Shown here piece after piece: positions 17,312-26,642 of a stretch of DNA of 64,000 bases. The notes beneath the pieces are model-generated. The model was not told the DNA's origin. It made no database searches and saw nothing but the letters and a program-made list of their open reading frames with translations. The first letter of the stretch is position 1. Each line of letters begins with the position of its first letter. Origin of the DNA: Rhizobium sp. (lineage in GTDB: Bacteria > Pseudomonadota > Alphaproteobacteria > Rhizobiales > Rhizobiaceae); the NCBI GenBank assembly GCA_002796995.1, contig PEKW01000006.1, positions 496,627-560,626 of the forward strand, written 5' to 3'. A program made the position numbers and the translations under genes.

Positions 17312-18139
17312 ATGCCGCAGCCAAAGGTCTATTACCCCGACAACGACCCCGCGCTTAAGCCCGACGCCCGGCGCGACTGGATCGTCGTGCTGCCGCTCGG
17401 TGCCCATGAGCAGCACGGCCCGCATTTGCCCTTCGAAACCGACACGCTGATCGTCGAGGGCATCGTCGCCCGCCTCGCCGAAAGGCTCCCCGCCGATCTG
17501 CCGGTGACCTTCCTGCCAGCCGAGCCGGTGGGCTATTCGATCGAACACATGGATTTCGCGGGCAGCAAGACGCTTGCCTACGCGCAAGCCGTCGAGCGCT
17601 GGCTGGCGATCGCCGAGGATCTGTCGCGAAAAGGCATCCGCAAATTCGTCATGCTGAATGCCCATGGCGGCAACTCGCCGCTGATGACGGTCGTCGCCAC
17701 CGAAGCCCGCGTGCGCTACGCCATGCTGGCCGTCGCCACGAGCTGGACGCGCTTCGGATTGCCCGAGGGCGTGATCGCCCCCGAAGAGAAGGCGATCGGC
17801 ATCCATGGCGGCGAGATCGAAACCTCTGTCATGCTGGCCCTTCACCCCGACCGGGTGGACATGACGAAAGCCGAAGACTTTCCGTCCTGTCAGTCGGACC
17901 ATGCCGCCCGCTTCACCCATCTGCGCGCCTATGGCCCGCACGCCTTCGGCTGGAAGATGTCGGACCTCAACCGGCAGGGCGTCACCGGCAATGCAAAGGC
18001 CGCCACGGCGGAAAAGGGCGAGAAGCTGATCGACCACGCGGTCGATGGCCTTATAGCCCTGCTTCGGGATGTGCAGGCGTTTGATGTCGATACTTTTGTC
18101 TGCGCAGCCGATCGAGGCGACAGCAAACAAAGCCTTTGA
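17312..18139 (+). CDS. Creatininase-family amidohydrolase
   Basis: A 275-residue metal-dependent amidohydrolase of the creatininase fold (also seen in mycofactocin and FAPy deformylase enzymes). Metal ligands are visible: VLPLGAHEQHGPHLPFETD (Glu and His near residues 33-37, Asp near 43), LNAHGGNSPL near 119-127, and HGGEIETS (Glu) near 168. Start at 17312 matches the family N-terminus, although its ribosome binding site is weak. The true substrate (creatinine, FAPy or another cyclic amide) cannot be told. It is divergent from marR. Confidence 0.85.
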   Translation: MPQPKVYYPDNDPALKPDARRDWIVVLPLGAHEQHGPHLPFETDTLIVEGIVARLAERLPADLPVTFLPAEPVGYSIEHMDFAGSKTLAYAQAVERWLAIAEDLSRKGIRKFVMLNAHGGNSPLMTVVATEARVRYAMLAVATSWTRFGLPEGVIAPEEKAIGIHGGEIETSVMLALHPDRVDMTKAEDFPSCQSDHAARFTHLRAYGPHAFGWKMSDLNRQGVTGNAKAATAEKGEKLIDHAVDGLIALLRDVQAFDVDTFVCAADRGDSKQSL

Positions 18140-18166
18140 ACTGGTGCGGGTCAACGCCTATATGGG

Positions 18167-18179
18167 GTAACACCATTAC
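18167..18179. promoter_or_regulatory. Candidate metal-regulator (Zur-like) operator before the COG0523 gene
   Basis: GTAACACCATTAC is an inverted repeat of GTAA/TTAC with a five-base centre, 41 bases before the start of a His-rich zinc-type COG0523 GTPase. Position and shape fit a Zur-type site, but the match to a known consensus was not tested. Confidence 0.3.
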
Positions 18180-18220
18180 AGGCGCATCGTTCCCGCGCCC
18201 CCATCCGATCGAGGTTTTTA

Positions 18221-19348
18221 ATGACCGAAGCTGCCGCAAAACCCATTCCCGTCACCGTCCTGACCGGCTATCTCGGCGCCGGCAAGACGACGCTCCTGAA
18301 CCGCATCCTGTCCGACAACCACGGCAAGAAATATGCGGTCATCGTCAACGAGTTCGGCGAGATCGGCATCGACAACGACCTGATCGTCGAGTCGGACGAA
18401 GAGATCTACGAGATGAACAACGGCTGCGTCTGCTGCACCGTGCGCGGCGACCTGATCCGCGTGGTGGAAGGCCTGATGCGCCGCCCCGGCCGTTTCGACG
18501 GCATCATCGTCGAGACCACCGGCCTGGCCGATCCGGTTCCGGTCGCCCAGACCTTCTTCATGGACGACGACGTGCGCGCCAAGACCGAGCTCGATGCCGT
18601 GGTCGCGCTGGTCGACGCCAAGCATCTGCCGCTGCGTTTGAAGGACAGCCGTGAGGCCGAGGACCAGATCGCCTTTGCCGACGTCGTCGTCATCAACAAG
18701 ACCGACCTCGTCAGCCATGACGAACTGCATCGCGTCCAGGACATCGTGCGCGCCATCAACCCTTCGGCCCGCATCTATTCGACCACCCGTTCCGGCGTCG
18801 ATCTCTCCAAGGTCCTGAACCAGGGCGCCTTCAATCTCGAACGGGCGTTGGAAAACGATCCGCACTTCCTCGATCACGACGATCCGGACCATGTCTGCGG
18901 TCCGGAATGCGATCACGATCACGATCACGGCCACGACCATCACCACCATCATGACCACGACCATGATCATGACCACGACCATGATCATCACCACCACGAT
19001 CATCACGGCCATGACCACCACGATCATGCCCCCTCGCCGATCCATGACGTCACGGTGATGTCGATCTCGCTGCGCGGCGGCGAGATGAATCCGGACCGCT
19101 TCTTTCCGTGGATCCAGAAGATCACCCAGACCGACGGCCCGAACATCCTGCGCCTCAAGGGCATCATCGCCTTCAAGGGCGACGAGGAACGCTACGTCGT
19201 CCAGGGCGTGCACATGATCATCGAGGGTGATCACCAGCGACCGTGGAAGGATGGCGAAAAGCGCGAGAGCCGCCTCGTCTTCATCGGCCGCAATCTTGAT
19301 CGCGAAAAGATCGAGAAGAGCTTCCACGCCTGCGAGGCCTCTTCCTGA
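18221..19348 (+). CDS. CobW/COG0523 metallochaperone GTPase with His-rich segment
   Basis: A 375-residue P-loop GTPase of the COG0523 family, which delivers metal (often zinc under starvation, or cobalt/iron) to enzymes. Walker A is GYLGAGKT (residues 16-23), the metal-binding CxCC motif is NGCVCC (Cys69, 71, 72), and the base-specific motif is VINKTD near 157. A stretch of His/Asp repeats fills about residues 214-270, between GTPase and CobW C-terminal domains; it suits metal storage or sensing. The stop overlaps the ATG of the WD40 gene (TGATG), showing tight coupling. A Zur-like repeat lies upstream. Confidence 0.92.
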   Translation: MTEAAAKPIPVTVLTGYLGAGKTTLLNRILSDNHGKKYAVIVNEFGEIGIDNDLIVESDEEIYEMNNGCVCCTVRGDLIRVVEGLMRRPGRFDGIIVETTGLADPVPVAQTFFMDDDVRAKTELDAVVALVDAKHLPLRLKDSREAEDQIAFADVVVINKTDLVSHDELHRVQDIVRAINPSARIYSTTRSGVDLSKVLNQGAFNLERALENDPHFLDHDDPDHVCGPECDHDHDHGHDHHHHHDHDHDHDHDHDHHHHDHHGHDHHDHAPSPIHDVTVMSISLRGGEMNPDRFFPWIQKITQTDGPNILRLKGIIAFKGDEERYVVQGVHMIIEGDHQRPWKDGEKRESRLVFIGRNLDREKIEKSFHACEASS

Positions 19349-20337
19349 TGCCGACGGTTGCACCCCTCGACATCGAAGGTCACGTCGTCACCGCCGCCTT
19401 CCTCGGCGACATCCCGGTCTTCGCTGCGGCTTCCGGCAGCATCCACCGCCTCGACGGCGGTGAGAAGGTGACGGAAGCGCATCAGGGCGGCCTGCTGGCC
19501 TGCGTCAAGGACAGCACCGACCAGACGCTCGTCACCGGCGGCGAGGATGGCCGGGTTCTGCGCATCGGTCATGACGGCAGCGTCACCGAACTCGTCCACG
19601 TGCCGCGCAAATGGGTCTCCGTCGTTGCCGCCGGACCGCAGGGCGCTGTTGCCTATGCGGTCGGCAAGGTCGGTTACGTCCGGCTCGCCGACGGTACGAT
19701 CCGTGAATTCACCGAGGAGCGCACCATCGAGGGTCTGGGCTTCGCGCCGAAGGGCCTGCGCGTCGCCGCAGCCCGCTACAATGGCGTGACCCTGCACTGG
19801 ATCGGCACGACAGGCGCGCCGGTCGATCTCGAATGGAAGGGCGCCCATACCGGGGTCACCTTCTCGCCCGACGGCCGCTTCGTCGTCACGACCATGCAGG
19901 AGAATGCGCTGCACGGCTGGAAGCTCGACAGCAAGTCGGCCGAGACCCGCCACATGCGCATGACCGGCTATCCGGCCAAGGTGAAGTCGCTGTCCTGGTC
20001 GGTCAAGGGCAAGTGGCTCGCCTCCTCCGGCGCGCCTGCGGCCATCGTCTGGCCGTTTTCCGGCAAGGAAGGCCCGATGGGCAAGGCGCCGCTCGAACTC
20101 GGCACCCGCGCCAACATTATGGTCACCCAGGTTGCCTTCCATCCCGCAGAGGAGGTTCTGGCCATCGGCTACGTCGACGGCATGATCCTCGCCGTGCGCA
20201 TCGCCGACGGCAAGGAGGCGCTTTTGCGCCGCCCCGGCAAGGGCGCGATCACGTCGATCGGTTGGAGCGCCAGCGGCAAACTCCTGGCCTATGCTTCGGA
20301 CGCGGGTGATTGCGGCGTGATCGACATATCTGCATGA
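19348..20337 (+). CDS. WD40-like beta-propeller protein coupled to the COG0523 GTPase
   Basis: A 329-residue cytoplasmic protein with no signal sequence. It shows WD40-like repeats, for example GAHTGVTFSPDGRFVVTT near residue 166, followed by a strand ending in LHGWKLD, and VAFHPAEEVLAIGYVDG near 257. About seven weak repeats are likely, giving a propeller. Its ATG overlaps the upstream GTPase stop, so the two are made together. The propeller may be a client or a scaffold for metal transfer; that is inference. Its function is unknown. Confidence 0.8.
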   Translation: MPTVAPLDIEGHVVTAAFLGDIPVFAAASGSIHRLDGGEKVTEAHQGGLLACVKDSTDQTLVTGGEDGRVLRIGHDGSVTELVHVPRKWVSVVAAGPQGAVAYAVGKVGYVRLADGTIREFTEERTIEGLGFAPKGLRVAAARYNGVTLHWIGTTGAPVDLEWKGAHTGVTFSPDGRFVVTTMQENALHGWKLDSKSAETRHMRMTGYPAKVKSLSWSVKGKWLASSGAPAAIVWPFSGKEGPMGKAPLELGTRANIMVTQVAFHPAEEVLAIGYVDGMILAVRIADGKEALLRRPGKGAITSIGWSASGKLLAYASDAGDCGVIDISA

Positions 20338-20644
20338 TTGAATTCGAGATTGCTTAAATAAATCAGGGATATGCCTGTCGCATTCCTGCGACAGGAAAAA
20401 ACCGGAAAATGACAAGTTTTCTCGTTTTTTTTACTTTACGCTCATCGTGCTTAACAACTCGGTAATGCTTGCTGCATAGTTTTTGCTATGTCCAAACCTT
20501 CTCACCGCGGGCAAACCAAGCAACGGTGAGATCGGTCTCTCCCGGACGAAAAGATATTTAAAGCTCTGCCAACCGGCCTGCCCCGGGGGTGCCATTCTTG
20601 GCGCGTCCCTGCCTCGACGCTTGGCGTTTTCATGGAAACACGCG
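20338..20644. other. Intergenic region before the chemoreceptor gene
   Basis: These 307 bases lie between two plus-strand genes. A perfect hairpin CCTGTCGC/GCGACAGG (20374-20397 region) is followed by A-rich rather than T-rich sequence; a run of eight T near 20424-20431 may end WD40 transcription. The rest should hold the chemoreceptor promoter. Confidence 0.35.
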
Positions 20645-22498
20645 ATGCGCTTCGATATTTCCTTCATGGTCACGTCCGCAGGCCTGGCTCTGGCTGCGGG
20701 CCTCGTCGCCACGGTCGGCATCGGCATGCAGACCCTGCAGACGCTGAAGATCAACGGCCCGATCTATCAGCAGATCGTCGACGGCAAGGACCTGATCGCC
20801 GACATCCTGCCGCCGCCGCTCTATCTCACCGAAGCCTATTCGCTGACCAGCGAGACCGCCCTGCATCCGGAGACGGCGCAGGCCAATGTCGCCCGGCTCG
20901 AGGTGCTGAAAGGTCTCTATGCCGAGCGTCGCGAATACTGGAAGGATTCGACCCTGCCGCCGGAACTGGCGAACAAGCTCTATTCGGAAGTCCTGACCAA
21001 GGGTGACGTGTTCTGGCAACAGCTCGACGCCGCCTACCTCCCCGCCGTTGCCTCGGGGGATGCAGCCGCCGTCAGCGCCGCGCTGCCCGGGCTGAAGGAG
21101 AGCTTCCACGTCCACGAGACGGCGGTGAACGAACTCGTCGAGCTCTCCAACGCCTATCTCAAGACCCGCGAGGAATTTGCCGCCGCCGAGACGGCCCAGC
21201 GCGAGATGCTCGCCCTTGGCGGGGGGGCCGCGCTGACGCTGACGACGCTCGGCGCCGTGCTGTTCATCCGCCGTCGCGCGCTGAAACCGCTCGGTCATAT
21301 CGGCAGCTACATGACCAGCATGGCGGAAGGCGATTACGACCAGACCGTGCCCTACGCCATGCGCAACGACGAGATCGGCGAAATCGCCGCGGCCGTGGAA
21401 GTCTTCCGCGTCGCCGGTCTGGAGAAGCTTCGGCTGGAAGCCGAGGCGGAGCAGGCCCGCAGCCTGTCCGAAGGCGAACGGGCGGCCCGCGAGGAACGCC
21501 GTCTGGCGGAAGCAGAGTCCCTGCGCATCGTCGTGGAAGCGCTCGGCGCCGGCCTCAATCGTCTGGCAGAATGCAATATCCGCATGACCATCGACGAGCC
21601 CTTCGAGCCGCGTTTCGAATCGCTGCGGCGCGACTTCAACAACTCGATCGCCACCTTCCAGGCAACGCTGGAGGAAGTCCTGTCGGAAACCAAGGCGCTC
21701 TACGACAACGGCCAGGAAATGCGCGCTGCCGCCGACAATCTGTCGCAACGCACCGAGCAGCAGGCCGCAGCGCTCGAGCAGACCTCGGCCGCCCTCGAGC
21801 AGGTGACCTCCACCGTCCGTTCCTCGGCCGAGCGCACCCAGGACACCCGCAATCTCGTGCGTGACGCCAAACAATGCGCAATCTCCTCCGGCGAAGTCGT
21901 CCGCGACGCTATCAGCGCCATGCAGCGCATCGAGAAGGCCTCCTCGGAGATCAGCCAGATCATCGGCGTCATCGACGACATCGCCTTCCAGACCAACCTT
22001 CTGGCGCTCAATGCCGGGGTGGAAGCGGCCCGTGCCGGCGAGGCCGGCAAGGGCTTTGCCGTGGTTGCCCAGGAAGTGCGCGAGCTCGCCCAGCGTTCGG
22101 CCACCGCCGCCCGCGAGATCAAGGGCCTGATCCAGAACTCGACGGTCGAGGTTTCGGCCGGCGTGCAGCTGGTCGGCGACACCGGCCAGGCGCTCGATCA
22201 GATCCAGGGTTTCGTTGCCCGCGTCGACACCAATATCGATGCCATCGCCACCGCCGCCCGCGAACAGGCGACCGGCCTGCAGGAAATCTCCTCGGCGATC
22301 CACAGCATCGACCAGATGACCCAGCAGAACGCCGCGATGGTCGAGGAAACGACCGCCATCAGCCACACCCTGGCGGAAGGTGCATCACACCTGACCATGC
22401 TGGTCGGCCGGTTCCAGCTCAACCGCCGCGCCGCCGTCCGCGAGGCCGGCTCCGCGCCGGAAACGGCTCCGATGGCAGCGCCCTCGCGCGCTGCCTGA
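20645..22498 (+). CDS. Methyl-accepting chemotaxis protein
   Basis: A 617-residue transmembrane chemoreceptor. One membrane helix lies near residues 8-30 and a second near 187-208, enclosing a periplasmic sensing domain of about 155 residues. A HAMP segment follows (RALKPLGHIGSYM), then a long coiled-coil signalling domain with the hairpin tip DIAFQTNLLALNAGVEAARA near residue 450. NAGVEAARAGE instead of NAAVEAARAGE is a common alphaproteobacterial variant. ATG at 20645 was chosen as the only in-frame start next to the first helix. Ligand unknown. No che gene is adjacent, so it is an orphan receptor. A strong terminator follows. Confidence 0.92.
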   Translation: MRFDISFMVTSAGLALAAGLVATVGIGMQTLQTLKINGPIYQQIVDGKDLIADILPPPLYLTEAYSLTSETALHPETAQANVARLEVLKGLYAERREYWKDSTLPPELANKLYSEVLTKGDVFWQQLDAAYLPAVASGDAAAVSAALPGLKESFHVHETAVNELVELSNAYLKTREEFAAAETAQREMLALGGGAALTLTTLGAVLFIRRRALKPLGHIGSYMTSMAEGDYDQTVPYAMRNDEIGEIAAAVEVFRVAGLEKLRLEAEAEQARSLSEGERAAREERRLAEAESLRIVVEALGAGLNRLAECNIRMTIDEPFEPRFESLRRDFNNSIATFQATLEEVLSETKALYDNGQEMRAAADNLSQRTEQQAAALEQTSAALEQVTSTVRSSAERTQDTRNLVRDAKQCAISSGEVVRDAISAMQRIEKASSEISQIIGVIDDIAFQTNLLALNAGVEAARAGEAGKGFAVVAQEVRELAQRSATAAREIKGLIQNSTVEVSAGVQLVGDTGQALDQIQGFVARVDTNIDAIATAAREQATGLQEISSAIHSIDQMTQQNAAMVEETTAISHTLAEGASHLTMLVGRFQLNRRAAVREAGSAPETAPMAAPSRAA

Positions 22499-22527
22499 CA
22501 AAGCCTTAGTCAGAATACGGAGTTCAG

Positions 22528-22565
22528 GCGGCAGGCCAGGAAACCCCTGGCCTGCCGCTTCGTTT
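22528..22565 (+). terminator. Intrinsic terminator after the chemoreceptor gene
   Basis: A 13-bp perfect stem pairs 22528-22540 with 22546-22558 over a five-base loop, followed by TTCGTTT. It begins 30 bases after the stop. Confidence 0.75.
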
Positions 22566-22680
22566 CCGGGCAGGCCGTGTTTGGGTCTGCGGCGGAAGCT
22601 GGGGACGGTCGGAACACCCACGGCGCCGCGAACCACATCGCTCGCTTGAATTGGCGGCCCCGGTAGGTTATCGCTCAGGC

Positions 22681-23688
22681 ATGGCCACAGTTCCTTCAAA
22701 GCCCGCAAAGAAGACCCTGCGCTACAAGCTCCTGCGCGCGCTCAAGCTCGTCGACGAGCCGGAGCGCGAGGATCAGATCTACTACCAGACCGGCGGCGCG
22801 AAGCGCAAAGCGCATGCGACCTGGTATCGTGGCGAGACCACCAATTTCTTCCCCGACAAGAAGGCAATCGCCCAGCCCAACGCCGTCGATGAATATGTCG
22901 GCAAAGGCTGGTTTCCCGATGCCCCCTTCATTACCCGCGAGCACTACATCACCGCCTTCGGCAGTTGCTTTGCCAGCGAGGTGACGAAATACCTCTATCG
23001 CGAGGGCTATCAGGTCTTCGGCCGCGACATGAAGCTGAACTCCTATGTGGTGCGCAGCGGCGAAGGCATCGTCAATTCCGCCGCGATCCGCCAACAGTTC
23101 GAATGGGCCTTCGAGGGCAAGACGCCGAAGATCGAGCTGTGGCACGACAAGGAAGGCGTTCCCGGCGACTATTCCGACGAGGTCCGCCAAGCCACGCGGG
23201 CGATCTTCGAGAAGTCCGACATCTTCATCCTGACACTCGGCCTGTCCGAGGTCTGGTACGACAAGCCAACCGGCGAAATCTTCTGGCGCGCCATTCCGAA
23301 GCGCGACTTCGATCCCGAGCGTCACGGCTTCCGCGTGCTGGGCGCGGTGGAGAACCTCGACAACCTGCGCCGCACCTACCAGCTCATCCGCGCCCACCGG
23401 CCCGATGCGACCGTCATCATGACGCTTTCGCCCGTGCCGCTCGCAGCAACCTTCCGGCCGGTGTCCTGCATCACCGCAAGCGCAGTTTCGAAAGCCTCGC
23501 TCCGGGTGGCGATCGACGAGCTGATGCGCGAAGTCGGGCCGTCCGCCGAGAGCAAGCTCTACTACTTCCCGTCCTATGAGATGGTGACGTCGTTCCTGCC
23601 GAACCCGATGAAGGACGATTTCCGCCACCCGACCGAGGAATCGGTCGAGTTCATCATGCAGACCTTCAAGCGGAACTTCCTGCGGTAA
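22681..23688 (+). CDS. GSCFA-domain protein
   Basis: A 335-residue cytoplasmic-looking protein of the GSCFA family, distant relatives of SGNH/GDSL esterases. The name-giving motif appears as ITAFGSCFASEVTKYL near residue 98. Downstream ILTLGLSEVWYD, TLSPVPL and FRHPTEESVEF fit other conserved blocks. GSCFA proteins are often found with surface-polysaccharide genes, and a convergent pyruvyltransferase gene ends 34 bases away. It may act on acyl groups of glycans, but no activity is proven. Start at 22681 gives a normal N-terminus; the earlier in-frame start has no supporting site. Confidence 0.85.
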   Translation: MATVPSKPAKKTLRYKLLRALKLVDEPEREDQIYYQTGGAKRKAHATWYRGETTNFFPDKKAIAQPNAVDEYVGKGWFPDAPFITREHYITAFGSCFASEVTKYLYREGYQVFGRDMKLNSYVVRSGEGIVNSAAIRQQFEWAFEGKTPKIELWHDKEGVPGDYSDEVRQATRAIFEKSDIFILTLGLSEVWYDKPTGEIFWRAIPKRDFDPERHGFRVLGAVENLDNLRRTYQLIRAHRPDATVIMTLSPVPLAATFRPVSCITASAVSKASLRVAIDELMREVGPSAESKLYYFPSYEMVTSFLPNPMKDDFRHPTEESVEFIMQTFKRNFLR

Positions 23689-23721
23689 CCGGGCCTTGAC
23701 GCCCGGCTATCGCAACCGGGA

Positions 23722-24546
23722 TCAAGCCTTCGCGAGCGCCGCGGCAATGCGCGACTTGATGTCGGCGGTCACGCGCTTCTTCGTCTCGGCAATGTCGAGC
23801 GGCTGCGGCCAGGCTTCGATCCTGCGGGTGAAGGGGTGCTTCAGCGGATGCCAGGTATTGTGCCGCTGCAGGCCGACTTCCTCGACGATCTGCGTGCGAT
23901 AGCTCTTCGGCCCGACGAAGATCACCGGAACGCCCATGGCGATGCAGGGCATGGCGCAATGGATGCGCGTGGTGACGACGAGCGCCGCCTTCTTGCCATA
24001 GGTCTCGACGATTTCCTTGGCATATTGCAGGCGCGTTTCCGCCGACACGTCGATGAAACGATGGCTGACCGTCTTCACCGTCAGCCCCTTCTTGAACAGC
24101 TTGGGCGAAAGCTGGTCGCGATTGGCCTCGACGAGATAGATCGAATCGGGATCGCGGTCGGCCGGTGCATTGAAGGTCAGCGTGTTGCACAGCGACAGAT
24201 AGGCCTCGACGCCGAGCGAGCGGATGAAATCCACCGTGCCCTGGTCGCGGCAGCCGATCGGCTGGTGCTTCTTCAGATAGTCGACATGGCGCGCGATCGT
24301 CGGCTTGGCGTGCTTCTGCACGTGAAAACCGAAGAAGATCGGCTTGATCGACGGGCTCGGCGGCCAGTTGTCGAGCTTCGACAGGAACCAGCCATTGGTG
24401 ACGAGCAGGGTCTCGGGGCCGTCATAGCTGTTGAGATGGTCGCGGTTGAGGAACACGTCGACGGGAGGCAGATGCTGCATGACGGCCACGCTCTGGATAT
24501 CGTCGCCGATATTGTTGCCGTTCCAGCTGAGAGCACCGATTTTCAT
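23722..24546 (-). CDS. Polysaccharide pyruvyltransferase family protein
   Basis: A 274-residue member of the polysaccharide pyruvyltransferase (CsaB/ExoV-like) family, which adds ketal pyruvate to sugars of exopolysaccharides. NGNNIGDDIQSVAVMQHLP near the N-terminus is the family glycine-rich loop, and VTTRIHCAMPCIAMGVPVIF near residue 200 is the conserved C-terminal R-x-H motif. It is short for the family (often 300-400 residues) but looks complete. ATG at 24546 has AAGGGG at proper spacing. It is convergent with the GSCFA gene, and the two may modify the same surface polymer. Confidence 0.85.
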   Translation of the reverse strand: MKIGALSWNGNNIGDDIQSVAVMQHLPPVDVFLNRDHLNSYDGPETLLVTNGWFLSKLDNWPPSPSIKPIFFGFHVQKHAKPTIARHVDYLKKHQPIGCRDQGTVDFIRSLGVEAYLSLCNTLTFNAPADRDPDSIYLVEANRDQLSPKLFKKGLTVKTVSHRFIDVSAETRLQYAKEIVETYGKKAALVVTTRIHCAMPCIAMGVPVIFVGPKSYRTQIVEEVGLQRHNTWHPLKHPFTRRIEAWPQPLDIAETKKRVTADIKSRIAAALAKA

Positions 24547-24690
24547 GCCGCACATCCCCTTAAGAGCTACCGCGCGGGGATAGTACGCGGCCGAGGCGAT
24601 TGCAACCCCCGCCGGCCGGCTCACCGATCCCCGCAGCGGTGCCCTTCTGCAACGTTGCACCTTCGACCTTTGCGACGATGGACCAAAGCA

Positions 24691-24719
24691 AAGGCCGGGA
24701 ACGATGTGCTCCCGGCCTT
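24691..24719 (-). terminator. Terminator hairpin after the OmpW-like gene
   Basis: AAGGCCGGGA (24691-24700) pairs with TCCCGGCCTT (24710-24719) over a nine-base loop. On the minus strand it is followed by TGCTTT, 27 bases after the stop. Confidence 0.6.
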
Positions 24720-24745
24720 CCAGTGCGGTGATCGGATCGTGACGA

Positions 24746-25435
24746 TCAGAAGCGGTAGGTGACGCCTGCGCCGACCAGCCACGGATTGAGCTTGGCGGTA
24801 CCGTCGACGTCGGACGGAACCTTGGCGTCGAATTCGGGCTCGAGGAAGATCTTCTTGACGTCGAAGTTGACGCCCCAATGTTCGTCGACCATGTAGTCGA
24901 AGCCGACCTGAACGGCCGCGCCAAACGCATTGTGAATGTCGAGGTCGTCAGCGTTGGCGCCTTCCTCATTGTAGAACATGGTGTAGTTCAGACCGGCACC
25001 GACATAGGGCTTGAAGGCGCCGAAATCGGTGAAGTGGTACTGAAGGGTCAGCGTCGGCGGCAGGATCCAGGTGCGGCCGATCTTGCCGAGGCCGGCGATC
25101 GAGCCTTCGCCCCAGACGTTTGCATAGGTCGTGCCGAGGATGAGTTCGGCGGCGATGTTGTCGGTGAAGTAGTAGGTGATGTCGAGTTCAGGAATGTAGG
25201 TATCGCTGTAGGACAGGTCGGATCCGGCAACGCCGTTCACATGGCCGTTGTCCTCGGAGATCACGCCAAGACCACGCACGCGAACCTGCCACGGGCTCGA
25301 TGCTGCCGCCAGCGGAGCATCCGGCGCCGGCTCCGCCACGGGCGTCATGTCCGCCGCGCCGGCCGCCTGGCCGATGAGGAACAATGCGGTGGCTGCGGCA
25401 AGGGCGCTGATCCGCCGCGTGCAGGTCTTGGTCAT
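24746..25435 (-). CDS. OmpW-family outer membrane protein
   Basis: A 229-residue outer-membrane beta-barrel protein. A signal peptide ends near AAGAADM. The body matches OmpW: WQVRVRGLGVISEDN, ELDITYYFTDNIAAELILGT, and the C-terminal LVGAGVTYRF, ending in Phe as barrel proteins do. OmpW forms an eight-stranded barrel with a hydrophobic channel for small apolar molecules. GGAGAG precedes the chosen start. It is divergent from the periplasmic hypothetical gene, 289 bases away. Confidence 0.9.
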   Translation of the reverse strand: MTKTCTRRISALAAATALFLIGQAAGAADMTPVAEPAPDAPLAAASSPWQVRVRGLGVISEDNGHVNGVAGSDLSYSDTYIPELDITYYFTDNIAAELILGTTYANVWGEGSIAGLGKIGRTWILPPTLTLQYHFTDFGAFKPYVGAGLNYTMFYNEEGANADDLDIHNAFGAAVQVGFDYMVDEHWGVNFDVKKIFLEPEFDAKVPSDVDGTAKLNPWLVGAGVTYRF

Positions 25436-25724
25436 GGGGTCTCTCCTTGAGTAAATCAATGGCTTGTGCCGCGCACAAAATACGCTGCCAGAAACGCAAG
25501 GGCATTTGAGCTAGATCAATAGATGCATGGGGAATCAAACAGATGCTGCTACTGCAGTGCGGCTGTCACAATTTAGCCACAGCGCCACTTGACGAATGAA
25601 AAGCCTGTTGTCTCCCGGCATTCAGAGCACCCTTCGCGAGGCACCCTGAACCGCTCGCAGGGCATTCCCGCAGAGGTGATTCTCCGATAGGTTCGTGCGA
25701 CGACAGAGATCGGACGAGACTTCG

Positions 25725-26561
25725 ATGCGTGCATTTTTCGCCCTCGCCGCCCTTGCCTTCATGACGCTGGCGCCGTCCTTCGCCTCCGCCGCGGAAAGTC
25801 GGCTGGAGAGCCTCGACACGCCGGTCGCCGGAACCGACAAGACCTATCTCGATCTCGCACTTACCTTCGTGCCCGACCTGGCCGCCGACGGCATGAGTTG
25901 GAAAGGCAGCGCGCTCGACGCCGACTTCGCCGAACGTTTTGATCTCGACGAGGACTGGCCGGACGGGCTCGCCATCAGCGGGGTGGAAACCGTGTCCTTC
26001 GAGCGGGCAGGAAGGAAGGAACTGGCTGTTCTTTTCGATTTCGGTCTGTCCAACGACATGCCGGAGGCGCCGGCGATCCTCGCCCTCTACGTGGTGGAGA
26101 AGGAACCGCGGCTGGTCGGCTCGCTCAATGTCGGCCTAGACCGCGAAACCGGCTTCGCCGAACCGCCGCTCCTGGACCTCGGCGGCGGCGCAAACGTGCT
26201 CATCACCCGCAGCAGCCACTGGAATTCGAATCAGAGCTATCTGATCACCAGCCTGACGCTGGTCACCGAAGACGGCCTGGAACCGATCGACACGGTGCTG
26301 ACCTTTTCCGAGCGCCTGTGCGGACTGAGCCGCACCCAGGAACCGACCATCAGCGTCGATTCGAGCGGCACGCGCCCGGCGCTGCGCGTCGCGGTCGATA
26401 TTCGGGAGGAGAAGGTGGAGGAAGGCTGCGACACGGAGCCGACGCCGGGCCCTGCCCGCATCGTTGCGGCAACCTATCGGCTGAACGACAAGACCGGCCG
26501 TTACGAACCGGATACCGACGCACTGGACGCACTCGCCCGCGAAAACATGGAGCGGTTCTGA
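25725..26561 (+). CDS. Exported protein of unknown function
   Basis: A 278-residue protein with a clear signal peptide (RAFFALAALAFMTLAPSFA then SAAES), probably periplasmic. I do not recognise a family. The mature part is acidic, contains two Cys (near 198 and 234) that might pair, and has no membrane segment or known motif. It stands between OmpW-like and Omp25-like genes, one divergent and one convergent, so an envelope role is plausible but unproven. Start at 25725 gives the intact signal. Confidence 0.7.
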   Translation: MRAFFALAALAFMTLAPSFASAAESRLESLDTPVAGTDKTYLDLALTFVPDLAADGMSWKGSALDADFAERFDLDEDWPDGLAISGVETVSFERAGRKELAVLFDFGLSNDMPEAPAILALYVVEKEPRLVGSLNVGLDRETGFAEPPLLDLGGGANVLITRSSHWNSNQSYLITSLTLVTEDGLEPIDTVLTFSERLCGLSRTQEPTISVDSSGTRPALRVAVDIREEKVEEGCDTEPTPGPARIVAATYRLNDKTGRYEPDTDALDALARENMERF

Positions 26562-26642
26562 GCGGAGGCGCAGGTCAGACGCTCATGCCCGGCGGACCAT
26601 CTCAGGTTCGCCGGGCATCGAGATTGCAGGGGACGTCGTCGA

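Noticed and set aside
20370..20397. Hairpin CCTGTCGC/GCGACAGG as terminator of the WD40 gene
   Set aside because: The stem is followed by A residues on the coding strand rather than T, so it does not fit an intrinsic terminator in either direction.
20630..22366. A 578-codon minus-strand frame opposite the chemoreceptor
   Set aside because: Shadow frame; the plus strand carries an unmistakable chemoreceptor with its terminator.
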